From an uncultured Paracoccaceae bacterium (GTDB taxonomy: Bacteria > Pseudomonadota > Alphaproteobacteria > Rhodobacterales > Rhodobacteraceae), in contig CANLEQ010000008.1 in the NCBI GenBank assembly GCA_947489705.1, forward strand, positions 84,020 to 148,019: a DNA stretch of 64,000 nucleotides. The letters are read 5' to 3'. Both the position numbers and the translations under genes were made by a program. Positions 28,271 through 37,426 of this stretch are shown piece by piece; the stretch's first letter is position 1; each line of letters begins with the position of its first letter. A model generated the notes under the pieces. It worked only from the letters and a program-made list of their open reading frames with translations, searched no databases and was not told the DNA's origin.

Positions 28271-29578
28271 ATGAACATGACACCCTCCGCCGTTCTGGCG
28301 CCGCCCGTTCCCAGAAGCATCGAGGACATGCGGCTGCCCGAGGTAATGATGCGGGATATCCTGCTCAAGACGATGTTTCGCACCAATGCCTCCGAAGTGA
28401 GCCAGATCGCCAGGCTGATCTGCCTTCCCGCGGCGGTGACACAGGAGCTCGTCGACCGGACGCGGACGATGAAGCTGATCGAGGCGACCGGCAACATGCA
28501 TGCGGGATCGGGATCCGAGATCGGCTATCGGTTGAGCGAGGCCGGCAAGTCCCGCGCCCAGGACGCGCTCGGACAGTCGAAATATTACGGCCCGATGCCG
28601 GTCCCGCTCGAGGTCTACCGCGAACAGGTGGCGCGACAGTCGATCCGCAACATCGCCATGACGCGGCAGCAGCTGACCTCGGCCATGGGGCATCTGATCC
28701 TGCCCACCAGCCTGATCGACCATCTGGGCCCCGCCGTCGGGTCGGGCCGGTCGATCCTGATGTACGGGCCGCCCGGCAACGGCAAATCCTCGATCTCGAA
28801 CGGGATCCGCGACGCGCTCGGCGACAGGATCTACGTGCCGAGGGCGATCGAATATGCCGGCCACGTCATCACCGTCTACGATCCGATCGTGCATTCCGCG
28901 GCCGAGGAGCAGGAGGAGGATCCCGCGTCGCTTCGGCTCAGGACGCGCTACGACGCGCGCTATGTCTGGTGCGAGCGTCCCACCGTCGTCACCGGCGGCG
29001 AGCTGACGCTCGACATGCTCGACCTCGTCTACAACGAGACCGCCCGCACCTATCAGGCGCCGTTGCAGCTCAAGTCGACGGGAGGGGTCTTCATCGTTGA
29101 CGACCTCGGGCGGCAGGAAGATCCGCCGCAGGCGCTCATCAACCGCTGGATCGTTCCGCTGGAGGAACAGAAGGACATTCTCGCCCTGCAATCGGGCGAG
29201 AAGTTCGAGGTGCCGTTCGACACGCTGGTCATCTTCTCGACCAACTTCCATCCCAACAAGATCTTCGACCGCGCCGCACTCCGGCGGATCTTCTACAAGA
29301 TCAGGATCGACGGGCCGAACCAGAAGGATTTCCTCAAGATCTTCAGCCTGGTGGCGAAGAAGAAGGGCATGCCGCTCGACGAGGCGACGCTCGTTCACCT
29401 GCTCAAGAACCGCTATCCCGAGATCGACAACGAATACGCGAATTACCAGCCGGTCTTCCTCATCGACCAGATGCTGTCGATCTGCGCCTTCGAGGGCATT
29501 CCGCCCCGGATGTCACCGGAGCTGATCGATCGCGCCTGGGCCAACCTGTTCGTCGAGGAGGACGATATCATGCACTAG
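28271..29578 (+). CDS. AAA-type ATPase attached to the Tad locus, function unknown
   Basis: 435 residues. An N-terminal domain (about 20-110) looks like a winged helix (DILLKTMFRTNASEVSQIAR, then GYRLSEAGKSRAQ). The ATPase core has Walker A GPPGNGKS at 166-173, Walker B FIVDDLG with D277/D278, and a later STNFHPN sensor-like stretch. No transmembrane helix is seen. It follows cpaA after 93 bases and ends the pilus gene row, so it could regulate or remodel the pilus machine. The start has a weak ribosome-binding site; the biochemical role is unknown. Confidence 0.85.
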   Translation: MNMTPSAVLAPPVPRSIEDMRLPEVMMRDILLKTMFRTNASEVSQIARLICLPAAVTQELVDRTRTMKLIEATGNMHAGSGSEIGYRLSEAGKSRAQDALGQSKYYGPMPVPLEVYREQVARQSIRNIAMTRQQLTSAMGHLILPTSLIDHLGPAVGSGRSILMYGPPGNGKSSISNGIRDALGDRIYVPRAIEYAGHVITVYDPIVHSAAEEQEEDPASLRLRTRYDARYVWCERPTVVTGGELTLDMLDLVYNETARTYQAPLQLKSTGGVFIVDDLGRQEDPPQALINRWIVPLEEQKDILALQSGEKFEVPFDTLVIFSTNFHPNKIFDRAALRRIFYKIRIDGPNQKDFLKIFSLVAKKKGMPLDEATLVHLLKNRYPEIDNEYANYQPVFLIDQMLSICAFEGIPPRMSPELIDRAWANLFVEEDDIMH

Positions 29579-30234
29579 GGGCGGGGCCGCCGCTCCAGCC
29601 GGTCGAGGGCGGCGGCCACCGTCGTGTCGCCGTCCGTCATCTCGATGATCTCCCGACCGATCGCGGGGCGGTCGATCAGGGCCGCGATCATCGCCGCGAC
29701 ATGACCGCGCGACGTGTCGCCATAGGCGATGGCGGGCCCGGCGGTGACGGCATCGCGACCGTCGGCGTCGATCAGCGTGCCGGGCCGCAGGATCACCCAG
29801 TCGAGATCGCTGGCGGCCACGGCGACATCCGCGCGGCGCTTGCAGGCCATGTAGAGCTCGAAGCCTTCGCCCAGGCCCTTCGACCGTCCCGCATCCATGA
29901 AGGCCGAGACCAGGATCAGCCGGCGAACCCCCTCGCGCGCCATCGCCTCGACCAGCTTCGGGGGCGCCTCGCCGTCGATCGTGCGGGTGCGATCCTCGCC
30001 CGATCCCGCGGCGCCGGCCGAGAAGACCACCGCGTCCATCCCGCGAAGAACGGCGGCGAAATCCTCGGCGCCCATCTCCATGAGGTCGCCTTCATGCGGG
30101 GTGACCCCCTCGCGTTGCAGCGCCTTCGCCTGCTCCGGCCTGCGATGGAGCGCGTGGACCTCGTGCCCCTTCAGCATCGGCAACAGCCGCGCGCCGACCC
30201 CGCCCGTCGCCCCGATCACGAATATCTTCGGCAT
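29575..30234 (-). CDS. NAD(P)-binding protein of the SDR/NmrA type
   Basis: 219 residues. It begins MPKIFVIGATGGVGARLL, the Rossmann dinucleotide motif GATGGVG, then HALHRRPEQ and VVFSAGAAGSGED. The expected YxxxK-like stretch is MACKRRADV. It is like atypical short-chain dehydrogenases that bind NAD(P)H, with a YwnB/YtfG-type design. Substrate and partner are unknown. The stop overlaps the convergent ATPase gene by four bases, and the start is divergent from the helicase gene across 72 bases. Confidence 0.88.
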   Translation of the reverse strand: MPKIFVIGATGGVGARLLPMLKGHEVHALHRRPEQAKALQREGVTPHEGDLMEMGAEDFAAVLRGMDAVVFSAGAAGSGEDRTRTIDGEAPPKLVEAMAREGVRRLILVSAFMDAGRSKGLGEGFELYMACKRRADVAVAASDLDWVILRPGTLIDADGRDAVTAGPAIAYGDTSRGHVAAMIAALIDRPAIGREIIEMTDGDTTVAAALDRLERRPRP

Positions 30235-30306
30235 TCCCGTACCTCTTGCTGCATGCAGGCCACAGCGATCATGGAGATCCCCGCACAATGCCCCTAGATA
30301 AGCACA

Positions 30307-32754
30307 ATGGCCGATCTTCCCCGCAAGTTTCACGACTGGTTCGCGCAACGCGGCTGGTCGATCCATCCGCATCAGCAGGACATGCTCGACCGCGCCCGCG
30401 ACCCGTCGCTCCTGCTGATCGCGCCGACGGGCGGCGGCAAGACGCTGGCGGGGTTCCTGCCCACCCTGGTCGAGCTTGCCGGGGGCGATCATGCGGGGCT
30501 TCACACGCTCTATGTCTCGCCGCTCAAGGCGCTCGCCTCCGATATAAGGCGCAACCTGACGGTGCCGGTGACCGAGATGGGCCTGCCCATCCGGATCGAG
30601 GACCGCACCGGCGACACTTCGGCCACCCGCAGGAAGCGCCAGCGGGCGGACCCGCCGCATATCCTGCTCACCACGCCCGAAAGCCTCGCGCTGCTGATCA
30701 GCTACGAGGATGCGCCGCGGATGTTCGCGGGCCTGAGACGCGTGGTGATCGACGAGATCCATGCGCTGTCGGAATCGAAACGGGGCGACCAGCTCATGCT
30801 GGCCCTGTCGCGGCTTCAGGAGATGTGCCCCGGGATGCGCCGCGTCGGGCTTTCGGCGACGGTCGAGGATCCCGCGGCGATCGCCCGCTTTCTGGCGCGC
30901 CACCCCGATCCCTGCGAGATCATCCATGCCGATCCCGGCCCCGATCCCGACATCGCGATGCTGGAAACCGACGCAGCGCCGCCCTGGTCCGGCGGCGGCG
31001 GGCGCTACGCGATCCCCGCGGTCCTCGATCAGGTGCGCCGCCACAAGACCACGCTGATCTTTCACAATACCCGCGCGCAGGCCGAGATCTTCTTCCACGA
31101 ACTCTGGCTGCAGAACGACGAGGGGCTGCCGATCGGGATCCACCACGGGTCGCTGTCGCGTGAACAGCGCCTGCGGGTCGAGGCGGCGATGGTGGCGGGC
31201 GAGCTCCGGGCGATCGTCTGCACCGGGTCGCTCGACCTCGGGATCGACTGGGGCGACGTGGATCTCGTCATCCAGATCGGCGCACCGAAGAACGTCAAAC
31301 GGCTGGTGCAGCGGATCGGCCGCGCGAACCACCGCTACAACGCGCCGAGCAAGGCGCTTCTCGTACCGGCCAACCGGTTCGAAGTGGTCGAATGCGTGGC
31401 CGCGCTCCAGGCCGTGATCGAGCGCGATCTCGACGGCGATCCGCGCGGTCCCGGTCCGCGCGACGTGCTCTGCCAGCATATCCTGATCCGCGCGGCGGCG
31501 GGACCCTTCGACGCCGATTCGCTCTATGACGAGGTGCGCGGCGCGGGCGCCTATGCGGGCCTCTCGCGCGCCGATTTCGACGCCTGCATCGCGTTCGTGG
31601 CGACCGGCGGCTATGCCTTGCGGGCCTACGACCAATGGCAGCGCCTGAAACAGGGCGCCGACGGGCTCTGGCATCTGCGCGATCCGCGCACCGCCCAGCG
31701 CATCCGCCAGAATATCGGCACGATCATGGATGCCGACCTTCTGAAGGTGCGGATGAAGAACCGCCGCGGCGGCACCCCCCTGGGCGAGATCGAAGAGGGG
31801 TTCGCGGCCACGCTGACGGTGGGCAACACGTTCCTCATCGGCGGCCAGATCGTCCGCTACGAGGGGCTGAGGGAGATGATCGTCGAGGTCACCCGCCGCC
31901 CCGACAAGGAGCCCAAGATCGCGACCTTCATGGGCACCAAGTTCGCCACGTCCACGCAGCTTTCCGAGCGGATCCTGCGGATGTTCGCCGAAGGGGACTG
32001 GCCGGACCTGCCGGCGCCCACGCGCGACTGGCTGCATCTGCAGCGCGAACGGTCGCAATTGCCGCAGACCGACCGCATCCTGATCGAGAGCTTTCCGCAT
32101 GAGGGCCGCGCGCATACCTGCGTCTACGGCTTCGCGGGCCGCAACGCGATGCAGACGCTGGGCCTTCTGCTGACCGCGCGGATGGAGGAGCAGGGCCTGC
32201 ATCCGATGGGCTTCGTCTCGACCGACTACGCGACGCTGATCTGGGGCCTCGACATGCTGGTCCATCCCGAGCCGCTCTTCGATCGGGCGGGGCTTCGCGA
32301 GACGTTCGAAACCTGGCTTGCCGGCAACGCGGTGATGAAGCGCACCTTCAAGCAATCGGCGGTCATTTCCGGCCTGATCGAACGGCAGACCCGCGGTCAG
32401 CGCAAATCCGGCAAGCAGGCGACGTTCTCGGCGGACATCCTCTATGACGTGCTGCGCAAATACGAGCCCGACCATCTGCTCATGGATATCACCCGCGAGG
32501 AGGCGCTGAAGGGTCTGGTCGATTTCGGCCGCATCGAGGACATGCTCGACCGCACGGCCGGGCGGGTGGATCACGTCGTGCTCGACCGGGTGACGCCGCT
32601 CGCCGCGCCGCTGTTCCTCGAGGCGGGGCGGGTTCCGGTCGAAGGATCGGCGACCGAGCGGCTCCTGGCCGAGGAGGCGAGCCGCCTGATGGCCACGGCC
32701 GGGCTCGAAATGGATCCCGCGGCCGAAAAGCGCCACTGGCGCGCGGAGGATTGA
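30307..32754 (+). CDS. Ligase-associated DEXH-box DNA repair helicase (Lhr-like)
   Basis: 815 residues. Walker A TGGGKT is at 41-46, the DEIH box at 149-152, the helicase C domain around 230-340 (HHGSLSREQR, QRIGRANHR) and an Lhr-type C-terminal region. This form is known next to pdeM, an ATP-dependent DNA ligase and a metallo-beta-lactamase-like exonuclease in a proposed DNA-damage response. Only pdeM is present here, 37 bases downstream. Confidence 0.93.
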   Translation: MADLPRKFHDWFAQRGWSIHPHQQDMLDRARDPSLLLIAPTGGGKTLAGFLPTLVELAGGDHAGLHTLYVSPLKALASDIRRNLTVPVTEMGLPIRIEDRTGDTSATRRKRQRADPPHILLTTPESLALLISYEDAPRMFAGLRRVVIDEIHALSESKRGDQLMLALSRLQEMCPGMRRVGLSATVEDPAAIARFLARHPDPCEIIHADPGPDPDIAMLETDAAPPWSGGGGRYAIPAVLDQVRRHKTTLIFHNTRAQAEIFFHELWLQNDEGLPIGIHHGSLSREQRLRVEAAMVAGELRAIVCTGSLDLGIDWGDVDLVIQIGAPKNVKRLVQRIGRANHRYNAPSKALLVPANRFEVVECVAALQAVIERDLDGDPRGPGPRDVLCQHILIRAAAGPFDADSLYDEVRGAGAYAGLSRADFDACIAFVATGGYALRAYDQWQRLKQGADGLWHLRDPRTAQRIRQNIGTIMDADLLKVRMKNRRGGTPLGEIEEGFAATLTVGNTFLIGGQIVRYEGLREMIVEVTRRPDKEPKIATFMGTKFATSTQLSERILRMFAEGDWPDLPAPTRDWLHLQRERSQLPQTDRILIESFPHEGRAHTCVYGFAGRNAMQTLGLLLTARMEEQGLHPMGFVSTDYATLIWGLDMLVHPEPLFDRAGLRETFETWLAGNAVMKRTFKQSAVISGLIERQTRGQRKSGKQATFSADILYDVLRKYEPDHLLMDITREEALKGLVDFGRIEDMLDRTAGRVDHVVLDRVTPLAAPLFLEAGRVPVEGSATERLLAEEASRLMATAGLEMDPAAEKRHWRAED

Positions 32755-32791
32755 CTTGCGGGGTCGATTCCCGACCCGGTAAGGTTCGAAA

Positions 32792-33463
32792 ATGAACATC
32801 GTGAACATCTCTCTCCGTTCGGCGCATTTGCAGGCGCTGGGCAGCGGCGCGCTCCATTGGCCCGAGCGGCGCGTCCTCGTGGTCTCGGACCTGCATCTGG
32901 GCAAGTCCGAGCGGATGGCACGGCGCGGCGGTGCCATGCTGCCGCCTTACGAGACGCACGACACGCTGACGCGTCTCGACGCCGATATCGCGCGCTGCGA
33001 TCCCGATGCGGTGATCTCGCTGGGCGATTCACTCGACGACGATGCGGCGCGGGCGGGACTCACCCCGGACGAATGCGCGTGGCTCGCGCGCTTGCAGCGC
33101 GGCCGCGACTGGATCTGGATCGCCGGGAACCACGACCCGGCGCCGAGCGATCTGGGCGGCCGTTCCGCCGAGACCCTGACGCTCGGCCCGCTCACGTTCC
33201 GGCACATCGCGACGCCCGCCACGGGCGAGATCAGCGGACATTACCACCCCAAGGCACGGCTCGCGGTGCGCGGGACATCGGTCTCGCGGCCCTGCTTCCT
33301 CTACGACGAGACGCATCTGATCATGCCCGCCTACGGGACCTATACCGGGGGGCTCGACTGGTGCGCGCCCCCGCTTGCCCGGTTGATGGGCCGCAGGGCC
33401 TGCGCCGTTCTGACGGGCAAGCATCCCTGTGCCGTGCCCGTGCCCCGCCGCCGCGCCGCGTGA
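32792..33463 (+). CDS. pdeM: Ligase-associated metallophosphoesterase PdeM
   Basis: 223 residues of the calcineurin-like phosphoesterase family. Metal ligands are visible in SDLHLG (D33, H35), LGDSLDD (D79), AGNHD (N113, H114) and GHYHP. It is the usual partner of the Lhr-like helicase and is thought to process DNA ends or phosphodiesters. The stop overlaps the GTG of the thioesterase gene (GTGA). Confidence 0.93.
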   Translation: MNIVNISLRSAHLQALGSGALHWPERRVLVVSDLHLGKSERMARRGGAMLPPYETHDTLTRLDADIARCDPDAVISLGDSLDDDAARAGLTPDECAWLARLQRGRDWIWIAGNHDPAPSDLGGRSAETLTLGPLTFRHIATPATGEISGHYHPKARLAVRGTSVSRPCFLYDETHLIMPAYGTYTGGLDWCAPPLARLMGRRACAVLTGKHPCAVPVPRRRAA

Positions 33464-33864
33464 CCGCCGACCGGATCCACGCGAGCTTCGCGCGCCAGTC
33501 GATGATGAGGACGCTGGGTGCGTCGCTGGTCGAGGTGGGGGAGGGATTCTGCGTGATCGAGGCCCCGATCCTCGAAGGATCGCGACAGCAGCACGGCTTC
33601 GGCCATGCGGGCCTGACATTCGCCATCGGCGATACCGCCGCGGGATACGCCGCGCTGACGACGATGGGCGAGGCCGAAGAGGTCCTGACGGTCGAGATGA
33701 AGATAAACCTGCTTCGCCCGGCGCAGGGGGATCTGCTCGTCGCGCGCGGGGAAGTCGTCAAGCCCGGACGGCGCCTGACGATCGTGCGGGCGACCGTCTG
33801 GGCGAAGAGCGGGGAAACGCGAAGGGAGATCGCGCTACTTCAGGGAACGATGCTGCCCGCCTGA
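33460..33864 (+). CDS. PaaI-family hotdog thioesterase
   Basis: 134 residues with the hotdog-fold thioesterase pattern: LEGSRQQHGFGHAGLTFAIGDTAAGYAAL holds the catalytic region (quoted in part as QQHGFGHAG, residues ~43-51), followed by VEMKINLLRPAQGD. It probably hydrolyses acyl-CoA esters, perhaps aromatic ones, but the substrate is unknown. The start is GTG within the pdeM stop, so it is translated by coupling. Confidence 0.85.
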   Translation: MTADRIHASFARQSMMRTLGASLVEVGEGFCVIEAPILEGSRQQHGFGHAGLTFAIGDTAAGYAALTTMGEAEEVLTVEMKINLLRPAQGDLLVARGEVVKPGRRLTIVRATVWAKSGETRREIALLQGTMLPA

Positions 33865-33866
33865 GC

Positions 33867-33905
33867 AAAAGAAAAGACCGCGCCCGAGGGAAAGGGACGC
33901 GGTCT
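33867..33905 (-). terminator. Intrinsic terminator for the 24-codon micro-ORF
   Basis: An 8-bp perfect stem (AGACCGCG / CGCGGTCT) with a 15-base loop is followed on the minus strand by TTTTCTTTT. It starts 30 bases after the micro-ORF stop. On the plus strand no T-tract follows, so it acts for the minus-strand transcript. Confidence 0.75.
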
Positions 33906-33935
33906 CGTCGACAGCCCCGAAGGGCCGGAAAACGA

Positions 33936-34010
33936 TCATACGAGTGCGAATGCGGCCATCGTCATACCGAGAAACACACCACCATAAATCGCAAGGCTGG
34001 CATTCAACAT
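33936..34010 (-). CDS. 24-residue membrane micro-protein
   Basis: A 24-codon frame starting MLNASLAIYGG and ending MAAFALV. It is one hydrophobic helix with no charged residue. AAGGAG stands seven bases before the ATG, a near-perfect ribosome-binding site, and an intrinsic terminator follows. This gene-like packaging is the main argument that it is real, because the frame itself is too short to judge. It is divergent from fhs and convergent with the thioesterase gene. Function is unknown; small membrane peptides of this kind often bind and modulate membrane complexes, but nothing here says which. Confidence 0.6.
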   Translation of the reverse strand: MLNASLAIYGGVFLGMTMAAFALV

Positions 34011-34159
34011 CTGATATCTCCTTGTCGTCGGGGGCCTAACTCGAAGTACGAGTCGCGGTTCCGTACGCTTTCGTAAAATCCTGCGGCTCGCCGTGCGGCA
34101 CACCCCGTTCCCGGGAGCGCAGCAGGGGCATCCGGGACCGCTAAATTCCCGCTTGGGCG

Positions 34160-34190
34160 CGCGCGGCCCCTTGGCCATCGCGGCCGCGCG
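34160..34190 (+). repeat. Strong hairpin in the fhs upstream region
   Basis: A 9-bp perfect stem (CGCGCGGCC / GGCCGCGCG) with a 13-base loop ends 37 bases before the fhs ATG. No T-tract follows. The rest of the 217-base spacer between the micro-ORF and fhs shows no clear promoter hexamers or known riboswitch. A role in fhs expression is possible but unproven. Confidence 0.4.
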
Positions 34191-34227
34191 ATATAGCGGA
34201 GAGGAAACAATCTGAGGGTCAGGCGTC

Positions 34228-35904
34228 ATGAGTTTCAGGACCGACATCGAGATCGCCCGCGAGGCGCCCAAGCTGCCCGTGCAGGAAATCGGCGCGAAGC
34301 TCGGGATCAGCGGCGACGACTTGCTGCCCTACGGGCACGACAAGGCGAAGGTCGGCCAGGGATTCATCGACGGTCTCGCCGACAGGCGCGACGGCAAGCT
34401 GATCCTCGTGACGGCGATCAACCCCACACCCGCGGGCGAGGGCAAGACCACCACCACGGTCGGGCTCGGAGACGGGCTCAACGCCATCGGCAAACGCGCG
34501 GCGATCTGCATCCGCGAGGCGTCGCTCGGGCCGTGTTTCGGGATGAAGGGCGGTGCGGCGGGCGGCGGCCGCGCCCAGGTGATCCCGATGGAAGAGATGA
34601 ACCTGCATTTCACGGGCGATTTCCACGCCATCACGAGCGCGCATAACCTGCTCGCGGCGATGATCGACAACCATGTCTACTGGGGCAATGCGCTCGAGAT
34701 CGACACGCGCCGGGTCGTGTGGCGGCGGGTCGTCGACATGAACGACCGTGCCCTTCGCGCGATCACCACGTCGCTCGGGGGCGTCGGCAACGGGTTCCCG
34801 CGAGAATCCGGCTTCGACATCACCGTCGCTTCCGAAGTGATGGCGTGCCTGTGCCTCGCCACGTCGATCGACGACCTGCAACGGCGCCTCGGCGCGATCA
34901 TCGTCGCCTATACGCGCGCGCAGACGCCGATCCATGCGCGCGATCTAAAGGCGGACGGGGCCATGACCGTCCTTCTGAAGGACGCGATGCAGCCCAACCT
35001 CGTTCAGACGCTGGAACACACGCCCGCCTTCGTGCATGGCGGGCCGTTCGCAAACATCGCGCATGGCTGCAATTCCGTGATCGCCACCAGGACGGCCCTG
35101 AAGCTCGCCGATTACGTGGTGACGGAAGCGGGGTTCGGGGCCGATCTCGGGGCCGAGAAATTCATGAACATCAAGTGCCGTCAGGCCGGCCTCGCCCCCG
35201 ATTGCGTCGTACTGGTCGCAACGATCCGTGCGATGAAGATGAATGGCGGCGTGGCCAAGGCCGATCTCGGGGCCGAGAATGTCGAGGCGGTCCGGCGCGG
35301 CTGCGCCAATCTCGGACGCCATCTCGAGAACATGACGGCGTTCGGAACACCCGTCATCGTCGCGATCAACCATTTCCTTGGCGACACCCCGGCCGAGATC
35401 GCGGCCTTGCAGGAATTCGTCGCCGCACGCGATGCGAAGGCGATCCTCTGCCGGCACTGGGCCGAAGGCTCGGACGGGATCCGGGATCTCGCGACCCGCG
35501 TGGCGGAGATCGCCGATCGCGGGGAGAGCGATTTCACGCCCAGCTATCCCGACGAGATGCCCCTTGCGGAAAAGATCGACACGATCTGCCGCAGGATCTA
35601 TCGCGCCGACGGCGCCCTGATGAGCGAGAAGGTTCTCTCGCAGCTTCGGCAATGGGAGGATCAGGGATACGGCCACCTTCCCGTCTGCATGGCGAAGACG
35701 CAGTACAGCTTTTCGACCGATCCCGCCGCACGCGGCGCGCCCACCGGTTTCACCGTGCCGGTGCGCGAGGTGCGGCTGTCGGCGGGGGCAGGCTTCGTCG
35801 TGGCCATCTGCGGCGAGATCATGACGATGCCCGGCCTGCCCCGCGCGCCCGCGGCCGAGACCATCGGCCTCAACGAGATGGGCCAGGTCGAAGGGCTGTT
35901 CTGA
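34228..35904 (+). CDS. fhs: Formate-tetrahydrofolate ligase
   Basis: 558 residues, the usual length. The ATP-binding loop [14 protein letters not shown] is at about 67-80; [29 protein letters not shown] sequence follows (conserved, about residues 111-135). It makes 10-formyl-THF from formate, THF and ATP. Paired with folD downstream, it can join formate to the C1 pool or release it, as in marine Rhodobacterales that oxidise methylated compounds. GAGGG precedes the ATG. Confidence 0.97.
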   Translation: MSFRTDIEIAREAPKLPVQEIGAKLGISGDDLLPYGHDKAKVGQGFIDGLADRRDGKLILVTAINPTPAGEGKTTTTVGLGDGLNAIGKRAAICIREASLGPCFGMKGGAAGGGRAQVIPMEEMNLHFTGDFHAITSAHNLLAAMIDNHVYWGNALEIDTRRVVWRRVVDMNDRALRAITTSLGGVGNGFPRESGFDITVASEVMACLCLATSIDDLQRRLGAIIVAYTRAQTPIHARDLKADGAMTVLLKDAMQPNLVQTLEHTPAFVHGGPFANIAHGCNSVIATRTALKLADYVVTEAGFGADLGAEKFMNIKCRQAGLAPDCVVLVATIRAMKMNGGVAKADLGAENVEAVRRGCANLGRHLENMTAFGTPVIVAINHFLGDTPAEIAALQEFVAARDAKAILCRHWAEGSDGIRDLATRVAEIADRGESDFTPSYPDEMPLAEKIDTICRRIYRADGALMSEKVLSQLRQWEDQGYGHLPVCMAKTQYSFSTDPAARGAPTGFTVPVREVRLSAGAGFVVAICGEIMTMPGLPRAPAAETIGLNEMGQVEGLF

Positions 35905-35947
35905 ACGGGCCGGAGCGGCCCTCCCAAAAATTCGGAGAGACGACGAC

Positions 35948-36838
35948 ATGAGCGCCAGGATCATCGACGGAAAGGCCTTCGCGGCCGGCATACGCAGGCG
36001 CGTCGCGGACCACGTCGCCCGGCTGGCGGATCAGACCGGGCAGGTGCCGGGCCTCGCCGTGGTCCTCGTCGGCGAGGACCCCGCCTCGCAGATCTATGTC
36101 AGGTCCAAGAACCGGATGACCGACGAATGCGGGATGCGGTCGATCGAGCATCGCCTGCCCGACACGACCACGCAGGCCAAACTGCTCGATCTGATCTATG
36201 CCCTCAACGGCGACGAGGCCGTGCACGGGATCCTGGTGCAGCTTCCCCTGCCCGCGCATCTCGACCCCGATCTGGTCATCGCCGCGATCGACCCGCTGAA
36301 GGATGTCGACGGCTTTCATGTCTCGAATGTCGGGCGGCTCGGGACGGGACAGAAGAGCATGGTGCCCTGCACGCCCCTCGGCTGTCTGATGATGCTGCGC
36401 GCGCATCTGGGAGATCTCTCGGGGCTCGACGCGGTCGTGCTCGGCCGGTCCAACATCGTCGGCAAGCCGATGGCGCAGCTTCTGCTGCGGGATTCCTGCA
36501 CGGTCACGATGGCGCATTCGCGCACCAGGGATCTCGCGCAGGTCACCCGGCGGGCGGACATCCTCGTCGCCGCCGTGGGACGGCCCGAAATGATCACCGG
36601 GGATTACGTGAAGCCCGGCGCCACGATCATCGATGTGGGCATCAACCGGATCGAACGCGACGGCAAGCAGCGGCTGGTCGGCGATTGCGCGTTCGAATCC
36701 TGTGCCGAGGTCGCCGGCGCGATCACACCGGTTCCGGGCGGCGTGGGGCCGATGACCATCGCGTGCCTTCTGGCCAACACCGTGACCGCCTTCTGTCGCG
36801 CCAGGGGCCTTCCGGAGCCCGAGGGCCTGACGGCCTGA
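35948..36838 (+). CDS. folD: Bifunctional methylene-THF dehydrogenase/methenyl-THF cyclohydrolase
   Basis: 296 residues. Signatures seen are [14 protein letters not shown] (active-site region, catalytic lysine), [31 protein letters not shown] and the C-terminal [12 protein letters not shown]. It interconverts 5,10-methylene-, methenyl- and 10-formyl-THF using NADP. It is 43 bases after fhs, forming a one-carbon unit, and ends three bases from the convergent MOSC gene. Confidence 0.97.
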   Translation: MSARIIDGKAFAAGIRRRVADHVARLADQTGQVPGLAVVLVGEDPASQIYVRSKNRMTDECGMRSIEHRLPDTTTQAKLLDLIYALNGDEAVHGILVQLPLPAHLDPDLVIAAIDPLKDVDGFHVSNVGRLGTGQKSMVPCTPLGCLMMLRAHLGDLSGLDAVVLGRSNIVGKPMAQLLLRDSCTVTMAHSRTRDLAQVTRRADILVAAVGRPEMITGDYVKPGATIIDVGINRIERDGKQRLVGDCAFESCAEVAGAITPVPGGVGPMTIACLLANTVTAFCRARGLPEPEGLTA

Positions 36839-36841
36839 ACC

Positions 36842-37426
36842 CTAGCTGCCGGCCCAAGCGCGTTGGCCCGGCAGGTGGAGGCGCAGCGTCTCGCCGATGC
36901 GCAACGTGCCAGGGCGTTCGACCCAGGCCGTGACACCGCGCAAACCCTCGGCCGCCGCCTTGAACTTCTTCCCGGCCTCGCCCTCCTGTTCGACGATGGT
37001 CATCGCGGGCAACTGGCAGGGCTCGTTCTGCATGTCGACGACGAGCGTGACCCCGTCGGGCCCCTGCAGCCGCGCCGAAGGGGGCACGTGGGAAAAATCT
37101 TCGATCCCCTCGATGCAGATCGACGCCCCGAGCCAGGCCGGATCGAGACGTGCGACGCCGATGCGCTCGGCGATGATGGCCAGTTCCTCGGCCGCGATGA
37201 TCGAGATCTGGCGCACATTCGCGATTTCGGTGCCCTTGGGATGCTGCGAGGTGACGCGGCCGCAGGAGGGACGGGTCAGGCCCGCGTGAAACTCTCCCTC
37301 CATCCCGCCGAAATCGAGGGGCATCGCCTCGACTGCCATGCCATCGACGGCCTTGCGGTCGCGATGCGGCACCCGGCCGAGCCAGGTGACCTTCGCGGAA
37401 TGTTCGGTCGGGACGAGAGCGGGCAT
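36842..37426 (-). CDS. MOSC domain protein
   Basis: 194 residues of the MOSC type. The conserved cysteine is C55 in TRPSCGRVTSQHPKG, with RQISIIAAEEL and the following LGASICIEG stretch typical of YiiM-like proteins. MOSC proteins bind molybdenum cofactor sulfur or act on N-hydroxylated compounds; the activity here is unassigned. The start shares one base with the stop of the upstream membrane protein gene (TGATG). Confidence 0.85.
   Translation of the reverse strand: MPALVPTEHSAKVTWLGRVPHRDRKAVDGMAVEAMPLDFGGMEGEFHAGLTRPSCGRVTSQHPKGTEIANVRQISIIAAEELAIIAERIGVARLDPAWLGASICIEGIEDFSHVPPSARLQGPDGVTLVVDMQNEPCQLPAMTIVEQEGEAGKKFKAAAEGLRGVTAWVERPGTLRIGETLRLHLPGQRAWAGS

Noticed and set aside
29575..32937. 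A 1120-codon minus-strand open frame opposite the helicase gene
   Set aside because: It is an antisense frame kept open by high GC third positions. Only its last 220 codons encode a recognisable protein, the NAD(P)-binding protein starting at 30234.
33986..34110. An ECF-type promoter (GGAAC...AGTT) for the micro-ORF
   Set aside because: The -10 differs from CGTT, and I do not expect the matching general-stress sigma factor in this order.
35909..35925. Hairpin GGGCCG/CGGCCC after fhs as a terminator
   Set aside because: The stem is only six bases and A-rich rather than T-rich sequence follows; folD begins shortly after on the same strand.
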